DNA of 64,000 nt from Sphingobium sp. TKS (GTDB lineage Bacteria; Pseudomonadota; Alphaproteobacteria; Sphingomonadales; Sphingomonadaceae): positions 1-64,000 of the forward strand of contig NZ_CP005086.1 of NCBI RefSeq assembly GCF_001563265.1, in the 5' to 3' direction. Each line of letters opens with the position of its first letter. Within the stretch, counting starts at the first letter, position 1. Made by a program: the position numbers and the translations under genes. The notes beneath the pieces are model-generated. The model was not told the DNA's origin. It worked only from the letters and a program-made list of their open reading frames with translations, and did not search any database. Below, in pieces: positions 57,700-64,000 of the stretch.

Positions 57700-58609
57700 T
57701 GCCCTGCTGGGCCGCGTCGCAGGTGCGCTCGCTGTCGATGAAGCCTTTGTGGAAAAGGACTGGTTCGTTGTCCAGGCTATAGAGGGGCTGTCAGGCTTGG
57801 CGACGGAGGATTTCACTCCCGTCTTCTCAGGCGGCACGTCGCTGCTCAAGGCTCATGGGCTCATTCGTCGTTTCTCCGAGGACATCGATTTCAAACTACT
57901 GCTGTCAGACAGCTTCCTTGCGCGCAGCCGAAACCAGCGCAGACAGGCGCTAAAGTCTTTCCGGGATGCCATGGTGGATGCGTGGAAGGAGATGGGTTTC
58001 GAGGTCACCTCCTGCATCTCGCGCGATGAGCATCGCTTTATCGAGCTTGCGATGACCTATCCGACCAACCTGGAACCACATGGCTCCCTGCGGCCGCATA
58101 TTCTGACTCAGATTTCGGCTAAGCCTCCCCGGCTAACTGTCCAGCACAAGGCGGTGGCGTCGTTCGCTGGACAATATGCTCGGTCTGCGCCGGAGGTACC
58201 GAACATTGCCTGTATCGATCCGGTCGAGACGGCGGCCGACAAGCTGAGCGCCTTCTCGTGGCGGATGCTGCTGCGCGACCGCGCCCATGCGGACGACGAT
58301 CCCACCATTGTCCGCCATTTACATGACTTGGCGGCATTGGAGCCGCTGGCAACTGGGGATCGTCAGTTTCCGGCGCTGCTGAAGTCCGTCTTGGAGGATG
58401 ACAGCGACAGGGGTGGCGGGGGCGTTGCGGATCTGACACCTAAGCAGCGGCTCGCGGCGATGCGCGAAAAACTCGCTGCTGATCCTGAATATGCGCAGGA
58501 ATATGCGCGGTTTGTGGGCGGCATGGCTTTTGCCGGCGATGCCGATGTTCCTGGATTTGACGCTGCGGTAGCAGCGGTGGTCCGTCTGTGCGAGCTATTG
58601 GCAGATTGA
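57662..58609 (+). CDS. AbiEii/AbiGii-family nucleotidyltransferase toxin
   Basis: A 315-residue nucleotidyltransferase. The signature FSGGTSLLKAHGLIRRFSED followed by IDFKL gives the GS and D-x-D-type metal residues, typical of the AbiEii toxin of type IV toxin-antitoxin systems, which abort phage infection or stabilise plasmids. KLSAFSWRMLLRDR is another family feature. ATG 57662 or 57674 may start it. No frameshift was seen. It follows the antitoxin, next to the Tn3 end and the nuclease pair. Confidence 0.85.
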   Translation: MTEIMSFSNAPDDALLGRVAGALAVDEAFVEKDWFVVQAIEGLSGLATEDFTPVFSGGTSLLKAHGLIRRFSEDIDFKLLLSDSFLARSRNQRRQALKSFRDAMVDAWKEMGFEVTSCISRDEHRFIELAMTYPTNLEPHGSLRPHILTQISAKPPRLTVQHKAVASFAGQYARSAPEVPNIACIDPVETAADKLSAFSWRMLLRDRAHADDDPTIVRHLHDLAALEPLATGDRQFPALLKSVLEDDSDRGGGGVADLTPKQRLAAMREKLAADPEYAQEYARFVGGMAFAGDADVPGFDAAVAAVVRLCELLAD

Positions 58610-58792
58610 GGCCTGCAAGGGTTTCTCAACGGCCAGAGATAAGAGATCGTTGGCGAAGATCGTGGTGGACTGCCACCATGACGGGTGAATTATGACGTGC
58701 TTGTCCTGCTCTGAGGGCTTTGTATTGGAGGGAATTTTCCGAGACATTCTTGGATGATTTGTGCCATGACGTCTGGGCGGGGAGATACTCGA

Positions 58793-60046
58793 TTGACTGG
58801 ATTCACCTTTGTCCACGCAGCTGATCTGCACCTTGACAGCCCACTTCTCGGACTAGCAGGTAAATCGGCTGAATATGCCGCGCGTGTCGAAGCGTCATCG
58901 CGCGAAGCGTTCGACAATTTGGTCGAACTTGCGATTCACGAGGGTTGCCGGTTCATGCTACTGGCCGGCGACATTTTCGATGGCGATCTGCGTAACTTCC
59001 AGACCGGCCTCTATTTCATGGAGGGAATGCGCCGGCTCGACGAAGCCGGGATCGCCGTATTCATGGTGCTCGGAAACCATGATTCCGCCAATCGATTTGC
59101 CGACAAGCTGTCCCTGTCCGGCAACGTCCATGTTTTTCCGAAGGCCAAGGCCGCCACGCATCTGCTCGACGATGTCGGGGTTGCGATTCACGGCCGGAGT
59201 TTCCCGCGCCCGGATGTCTCGGAGGATCTGGCGCGTGAGTATCCAGTGGCGGCTCAAGCATTGTTCAATATCGGCGTGCTGCACACCGCATGTGCTGGCA
59301 GCGAAGGTCATCATGCCCGCTATGCGCCCTGCACGCCCGAGCAGCTCGCAAATCATGGATATGATTATTGGGCGCTAGGCCATGTCCATGCCCATGCTGT
59401 GCTAAGCGAGCACCCGCATATCGTTTATCCAGGCAATCTCCAGGGTCGCCATCCGCGAGAGACCGGTCCCAAGGGTGCGGTGCTGGTCAGGGTTGATGAA
59501 GGTAAAGTGGTCGGCCTTGAGCATAGGGCACTAGATGTCGTTCGCTGGGCATCGGTCGCTATCGATGTTTCCGGGACAAAGGAAGAGCAGGAACTGCTGG
59601 ACCTCATACGCAGCCGGCTCGCGGATTGCGCCGAGGCTGCCGACGGTCGACCCCTTGCCCTTCGGTTGACCGTAACCGGCACAACTCCGCTCCATTCCAG
59701 GTTGATCCTCGAGCGGGGGGCTTTCCGGGAGGATGTTGAAACGCTGCTGGCAACGCTCTCGCATGATGTTTGGCTTGAAAAGCTGAAACTGGAGACCCAG
59801 CATCCGGCTGTCCCCGAGGCGGTCGACCCCACTGTTGCCGGAAGGCTTGATCAGGAGCTGACGCGCCTAAGCCAGGACAGTGCGATCGCGGAGGTTCTCG
59901 AGGCGCGGCTCGCTGAAATTCGCACGAAATTGCCTGCCGGTGCCCATGCCGACTCCTTCATCGAGCAGATGCGCGCAGAAATCCCCGAACGCGCTGCCGC
60001 TCTGGCACGCAGTCTTGTGAGTGAGGCTGGTCATGCGCCTGACTGA
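58793..60046 (+). CDS. Metallophosphoesterase, YhaO/SbcD-like exonuclease subunit
   Basis: About 417 residues. It has the calcineurin-like metal motifs FVHAADLHLDSPL, LLAGDIFDGD, VLGNHDSANR and LGHVHAHAV, typical of SbcD/Mre11-type DNA repair nucleases. The TTG at 58793 is preferred because GGGGAG lies eight bases before it and the first beta strand follows at once; ATG 58754 or 58766 would add low-quality residues. The stop overlaps the ATPase gene by 14 bases. The pair acts on DNA ends, with metal-dependent nuclease activity assumed from the family. Confidence 0.85.
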   Translation: MTGFTFVHAADLHLDSPLLGLAGKSAEYAARVEASSREAFDNLVELAIHEGCRFMLLAGDIFDGDLRNFQTGLYFMEGMRRLDEAGIAVFMVLGNHDSANRFADKLSLSGNVHVFPKAKAATHLLDDVGVAIHGRSFPRPDVSEDLAREYPVAAQALFNIGVLHTACAGSEGHHARYAPCTPEQLANHGYDYWALGHVHAHAVLSEHPHIVYPGNLQGRHPRETGPKGAVLVRVDEGKVVGLEHRALDVVRWASVAIDVSGTKEEQELLDLIRSRLADCAEAADGRPLALRLTVTGTTPLHSRLILERGAFREDVETLLATLSHDVWLEKLKLETQHPAVPEAVDPTVAGRLDQELTRLSQDSAIAEVLEARLAEIRTKLPAGAHADSFIEQMRAEIPERAAALARSLVSEAGHAPD

Positions 60047-63000
60047 ACTTCGCCTTGAGAATTATGGCGGTTGCGCCAGCCGAGAGCTGGTCATCCCCGA
60101 GACTGCGGGGCTCACGGTCGTGTTTGGTGCTAACGAGGCAGGCAAGAGTACCAGCCTCGAGGCGATCAGCGATTTCCTGTTTTCGATCCCGAAGAATACG
60201 CAGCGGGGTAGCCTGTTCGGCTATGACGGCATGCGTATCGGTGCATCGATGCTGTTGGCCGACGGTAGCGTGCTGACGTTGAAAAGGCGCAAGGGCAATG
60301 GCCGAACTTTGGCCGATTCGGCAGGCACCGCACTCGACGATACAGTCCTCGCACCTGTTCTTGGAGCAATCACCCGGGACAGGTTCGAAACGCTCTTCGG
60401 TCTCAACCATGAAACCTTGCGCAATGGCGGCGAGCGGTTGCTCCATGCAGACGGGGATATCGGGCGCCTGATTGTCGAGGCGGGTGGCGGCTTGCGAACC
60501 CTTGTTTCCCGCCTAGAGGGTATCAATGCTGAAGCGGACAAGCTTTTTGACACGAGGCGTTCGGCGAGTCGTGTCTTCTACCAGCAGCTGACCTTCTTTG
60601 AGGCGGCAGACAAGACCGCCCGCAGCGCACAGCTGACCCGTGAAACCTATGAACAGACGCGCAAGGCGGCCTTGGCCGCCGCGGAGAAGCTGGGCACCTT
60701 GCGTGACGAGAGGCGCAGTCTTGGCACGTCGACGGCGAAGCTCGAGCGCGTGCTGCGCGTCGCTCCGTATCTCCGTCAGCTCGACGGTCTGGCGCTGGCA
60801 CTGGGTGCCTATGACGATATCGCCTCCTTCCGAGACGACTTCGCCACCAAGGTTCGAGCCGCATTGGACAAGAGAAATGAGGCAGCAAAGCATCTGGATG
60901 GAGCCATCGAACGAAGGGACCGGCTCAAGGCCCGGCTAGACGCTCTGGTCGTGAATCAAGCGCTCAAGGCGTCGGAGAAGCGTATCCGTGATCTCGCCGA
61001 GCGTGCGATCCACGTCCGCAAGGCGCGATCCGATCGTGCCAATCGCCAGCGCGAGATCGATGATGGCGAAGCCCAACTGGCCGCATTACGCCGAATGCTC
61101 GGCCTTCCCGCAGATGCCGAACTATCTGCGCTCATCCCTGATCAATCGGCGCTCGACCACGTGCGTCGCTTTGCCGAAGAGGTGCTGGAGCGGCGGCCAA
61201 GTCTAGCTAATGCTCAGCTCCGCCTCGGCGAACTGGCAGATAAGCTCGCCCTGCTTGGCGACCGTCTGAATGCGGCGCGTGCGGCAGGGTTTGATGCTCC
61301 ATCCGAAGCGTCGTCTTCGGTCTTTGCAAGCCTTGCTGCCCAGAAGTCGGCGCACTTGGCGCGCCAACAGGGGCTGGACAATGACAGCGAGGCATTGACC
61401 AAACGGCTCACGTTGCTCGGCTTCGACACCGTCGACGCGCTTGCCGCGTTCACCTGCCCAAGCGCGGAGGATGTTCGAAACGAACAGGTCGCGCGTGAGA
61501 CATTGGGTTCGCAGCTTGAGGAGCAGGCCAAGCTCAAACGACAGGCGGAGCGCAGCATCGCCGCCGGTGAGGCTGATATCGCAGAGCTTCAGGCTTCCGG
61601 GATCATTGCGAGCGACACGTCACTTGCCGAGGCGCGTACCACGCGTACGGATGCATGGAAGCCGATAAAGTCAGCTTATGTAGGCGGACAACTTCCGGAC
61701 GATGCAGACTCACGACATGAGGCGGCCGACAGGTTCGATGCTGCGCTCGTGTCTGCCGATGAACTGGCCGACCGCCGTGCCGCAGAAGCTAAACGTGCTG
61801 CCTCGCTTGCGCAGGCGCTGCGCCGTGTGGCGGATGCGCAAGCAGAAGCCACGGCGGCCGAAAACGAGGCGGACGCGCTTTCCAGGCAGTTGGAAGCGCG
61901 CGGCGCGGCATGGTCGAACAGTTTCCCGGACCTCCATGCCAGGCATCCCGAACTTGCGTCGCTGCTGTTGTTTGCGCAGGCACGGCAACAGGTGCTGGAC
62001 GAAGCTGAAAGGCTGCGCGGTCAGTCGAACGCCCTGGCGGTCGAGGAAGCCCAGCTCGCCCCCACAGTGGAGCTGCTTGAGCGGATCGAACAGCGTCGCA
62101 ATCTGGATCCCTCGCTGTCGTTTGCAGAGCGGGTCAGTGCGGTGCAGAGCGCAATTTCCCGGCATGAACAGGCGCATGCCGACTTCACTCGGGACCAGCG
62201 CGACCAGGAGGAGATCGCGCAGCAACACAAGCGTGTCGAAGCCGACTTGCAGCTGTGGTCCGATGCCCAGGCAGCCTGGGACGGAGGATGGCCGACTGCA
62301 ACGAAAGCACTGGGGCTCAGGCCAGATGTTACGCCGGCGGATGCCAGCATTGCGGTCACCGAATGGGCCGGCGCGCGCGGCGTTCTGTCGGCTATCGGAC
62401 AGTCGCGCCACAGGCTCCAGCGAATGGTCGAGGATGAGGCCAGCCTAGGGTCAGATGCCAGTAGCCTTGCAGCAGAACTCGAGATCGAGGTGAGTGACGA
62501 TTGCGTGGTCGCGGCTCAGATGCTGGTGGTCCGGCTTGAAGCCAATGCCACAGCCCAGACGCAATATGATGGCCTCCTCCCCGACTATGAGGAAGCGAGG
62601 GTCGAGGCGGGCTACGCACAGGATGCGGTCGGCTCTGCTAAGGTGGAACTGACGGCGCTGGCGGCGTCCGTGCAACTCGATCCCGCTGACGACGATGCAC
62701 TATTGGAGGCAGCCGTACGTTGCGAGGCACGGGTAGGACTTTGCGACGAGATAGGCCAGGCAGAGCGGACCGCGATGGATGTTGGTGACAAGCTTGATCT
62801 CGCCGCTCTTCGAGCGGAATGGGACGGCCGTGATCTCGATGAAGTCCGGACAGACCTGGAGGAGCAGAAGGCCCGCACTTCAGAAGCCGAGGGTGAAATC
62901 GAGGCGGCCGTCCTCGCGGAAAAGGCCGGACAGGACGAACTCGCCGCCTATCTGAGCCAGAGCCAGGTCAATCACGCAGTGGCTGAACGGGAGACAGCGG

Positions 63001-63518
63001 CGGCGCAGATGCATCTCGCACTCGAGCGATATCTCGAACTTTCGGTCGCGCGCGAGTTGGTGACTTCGGCGATGGCAACGATCCGCGCGGAGCAGCAAGA
63101 TCCGCTCATCCAGCGGGCAGGAGAGCTTTTCGCGGCGACCACGCTAGGCGAATTTGCCGGTATCGAGACCGATATTGACGACAAGGGGCATCCGGTTGTC
63201 GTCGGACGGCGGGCCAATGGAGGCATCGCTTCGGTGGCCACCATGAGTGATGGCACGCGCGACCAGCTCTTCCTCGCGTTCCGGTTGGCAAGTCTTGAAA
63301 ACTATGGCGGGGCGACCGAGCCTCTACCATTCATAGCCGACGACATTCTGGTTCATTTTGATGATGAACGCAGCCGGTCAACACTCGATCTGCTCGCCGA
63401 ATATGGCAAGACAAACCAAGTTCTGCTCTTTACCCACCACCGCAGCGTTCGCGCTCTGGCAGAGCCGCTCGCGGCGGCGGGGGTCGCAAACATTATCGAC
63501 CTAGATCGTACGGCATAA
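60033..63518 (+). CDS. YhaN/SbcC-like coiled-coil ATPase
   Basis: An 1161-residue SMC-like ATPase. Walker A is VFGANEAGKSTSLEAI near residue 35, and the ATP-binding C-terminal lobe has MSDGTRDQLFLAFRLASL (signature) and PFIADDILVHFDDERS (Walker B). About 900 residues of coiled coil lie between, with many glutamine, alanine and charged heptads. It partners the phosphoesterase upstream. ATG 60033 is preferred over GTG 60021. Unlike SbcC, the family (YhaN) is mostly uncharacterised; DNA repair or phage defence are both reasonable. Confidence 0.85.
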   Translation: MRLTELRLENYGGCASRELVIPETAGLTVVFGANEAGKSTSLEAISDFLFSIPKNTQRGSLFGYDGMRIGASMLLADGSVLTLKRRKGNGRTLADSAGTALDDTVLAPVLGAITRDRFETLFGLNHETLRNGGERLLHADGDIGRLIVEAGGGLRTLVSRLEGINAEADKLFDTRRSASRVFYQQLTFFEAADKTARSAQLTRETYEQTRKAALAAAEKLGTLRDERRSLGTSTAKLERVLRVAPYLRQLDGLALALGAYDDIASFRDDFATKVRAALDKRNEAAKHLDGAIERRDRLKARLDALVVNQALKASEKRIRDLAERAIHVRKARSDRANRQREIDDGEAQLAALRRMLGLPADAELSALIPDQSALDHVRRFAEEVLERRPSLANAQLRLGELADKLALLGDRLNAARAAGFDAPSEASSSVFASLAAQKSAHLARQQGLDNDSEALTKRLTLLGFDTVDALAAFTCPSAEDVRNEQVARETLGSQLEEQAKLKRQAERSIAAGEADIAELQASGIIASDTSLAEARTTRTDAWKPIKSAYVGGQLPDDADSRHEAADRFDAALVSADELADRRAAEAKRAASLAQALRRVADAQAEATAAENEADALSRQLEARGAAWSNSFPDLHARHPELASLLLFAQARQQVLDEAERLRGQSNALAVEEAQLAPTVELLERIEQRRNLDPSLSFAERVSAVQSAISRHEQAHADFTRDQRDQEEIAQQHKRVEADLQLWSDAQAAWDGGWPTATKALGLRPDVTPADASIAVTEWAGARGVLSAIGQSRHRLQRMVEDEASLGSDASSLAAELEIEVSDDCVVAAQMLVVRLEANATAQTQYDGLLPDYEEARVEAGYAQDAVGSAKVELTALAASVQLDPADDDALLEAAVRCEARVGLCDEIGQAERTAMDVGDKLDLAALRAEWDGRDLDEVRTDLEEQKARTSEAEGEIEAAVLAEKAGQDELAAYLSQSQVNHAVAERETAAAQMHLALERYLELSVARELVTSAMATIRAEQQDPLIQRAGELFAATTLGEFAGIETDIDDKGHPVVVGRRANGGIASVATMSDGTRDQLFLAFRLASLENYGGATEPLPFIADDILVHFDDERSRSTLDLLAEYGKTNQVLLFTHHRSVRALAEPLAAAGVANIIDLDRTA

Positions 63519-63604
63519 TTACACTTCAGCAGACTTGCCGCTGGAGATAATTGTGAAGTGCGGGGGTGCGTGAGGATAGGATTAGTCAATGAAGCCGCCC
63601 AGCG

Positions 63605-64000
63605 CTAGTCGCCGAGACGGAATGCGTCCTCCCACTGATGTTTAGCGGCGCCTGTTCGGAGGTTTTGGAGCAACCCATCGACAAATGACTCAGCATCACA
63701 TGCGGGCTTTGCACCTTCGGCATGGCGTTCCGGCTGCTTAAGGTTTTGGAGGAGTTCCTGCACCTCGGCCTTGATGGTATCGTCCTTTTTGATCGCGAGA
63801 TACGCCTCGAAGGGCTTTCCTGCGGTCCCGCGAGGCAAACCGATCCGACGTTCGAAATCGGGGATGCTGACGTGATGGGCCACAGCAACACCTAGTGACT
63901 TCGCCTGGTTGACCAGTCTGCGAATTTCTGCATTGTGCGCCCATGAGCCTGACTTAGCCAAGCTACCGTCCTTATTTTGCTTTCCATCTTTGCCGTGTGG
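63605..64000 (-). CDS. Partial hypothetical protein running off the right edge
   Basis: The last about 131 codons of a gene that enters from beyond base 64000. Its visible start reads HGKDGKQNKDGSLAKSGSWA, then a conserved-looking part (HNAEIRRLVNQAKSLGVAVA and ISIPDF-like VSIPDFERRIGL), then an acidic helical tail. No family was recognised. A TTG at 63961 could start it internally, but the frame stays open to the edge. It converges with the YhaN gene. Confidence 0.5.
   Translation of the reverse strand, partial: PHGKDGKQNKDGSLAKSGSWAHNAEIRRLVNQAKSLGVAVAHHVSIPDFERRIGLPRGTAGKPFEAYLAIKKDDTIKAEVQELLQNLKQPERHAEGAKPACDAESFVDGLLQNLRTGAAKHQWEDAFRLGD

Noticed and set aside
1..64000. CRISPR arrays, tRNA, rRNA
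   Set aside because: No regularly spaced repeats and no tRNA or rRNA signatures were noticed while reading; a covariance-model scan would be needed to exclude short RNAs.

Overview
The window looks like part of a large plasmid (or a plasmid-like replicon linearised at its replication gene) from a GC-rich alphaproteobacterium, most likely a sphingomonad. The evidence is a Rep_3-type initiator starting at base 1, a small ParA with an overlapping partner gene, an ALAS-type hemA (the alphaproteobacterial C4 haem route), an IS6100 copy, and the general gene content. No rRNA, tRNA or CRISPR array was seen.

Layout. (1) 1-3285: repA, parA and a parB-like gene, then about 1 kb of repeat-bearing non-coding DNA. 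(2) 3286-8500: a tyrosine recombinase with a divergent winged-helix gene, a 50-bp near-perfect palindrome, and decayed genes (a PD-(D/E)XK-like fragment, a DUF499 ATPase C-terminus, an ISNCY transposase stub). (3) 8537-30231: a dense nitric-oxide and low-oxygen island flanked by two NsrR-type Rrf2 regulators. It holds 5-aminolevulinate synthase, NnrS, a complete cbb3 oxidase operon (ccoNOQP, a small membrane protein, a DUF2189 protein, ccoI, ccoS), catalase, NhaA, a quinol NO reductase with a cupin partner, a WGR protein, a CopD-like membrane protein, flavohaemoglobin, a DUF1971 (YeaR-like) protein and a truncated haemoglobin. (4) 30512-35552: a FUSC / DUF1656 / HlyD / NodT efflux operon. (5) 36095-53270: a sugar-phosphate cluster (rpiA, tkt, fused tal-pgi, gnd, broken zwf, HAD fragment, pgl) and a giant cyclic-glucan-synthase-like gene. 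The cluster is cut by IS6100 and by a Tn3-family transposon. (6) 53271-64000: the 3.7-kb Tn3-family element, an AbiE-type toxin-antitoxin pair, a YhaO/YhaN (SbcD/SbcC-like) nuclease-ATPase pair, and a gene running off the right edge.

How it fits together. Region 3 reads as one physiological programme. Hmp, the truncated haemoglobin and qNOR remove NO, the cbb3 oxidase respires at low oxygen, NnrS and YeaR-like proteins are typical NO-stress partners, and the extra ALAS would supply haem to this unusually haem-rich set. NsrR-like dyads lie before hemA, before the haemoglobin operon and before the second nsrR. An FNR/FixK-like half-conserved box lies before the cbb3 operon. Region 5 would route glucose 6-phosphate through the pentose phosphate pathway, but its zwf has lost about a quarter of its coding length, so the oxidative entry step must come from elsewhere.

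The strongest unusual points are the two-NsrR haem-protein island, the IS6100 and Tn3 junctions that lack target duplications, the 50-bp palindrome, and the defence-like cargo beside the Tn3 element. Functional calls rest on motifs and family memory read by eye; no database search was run.
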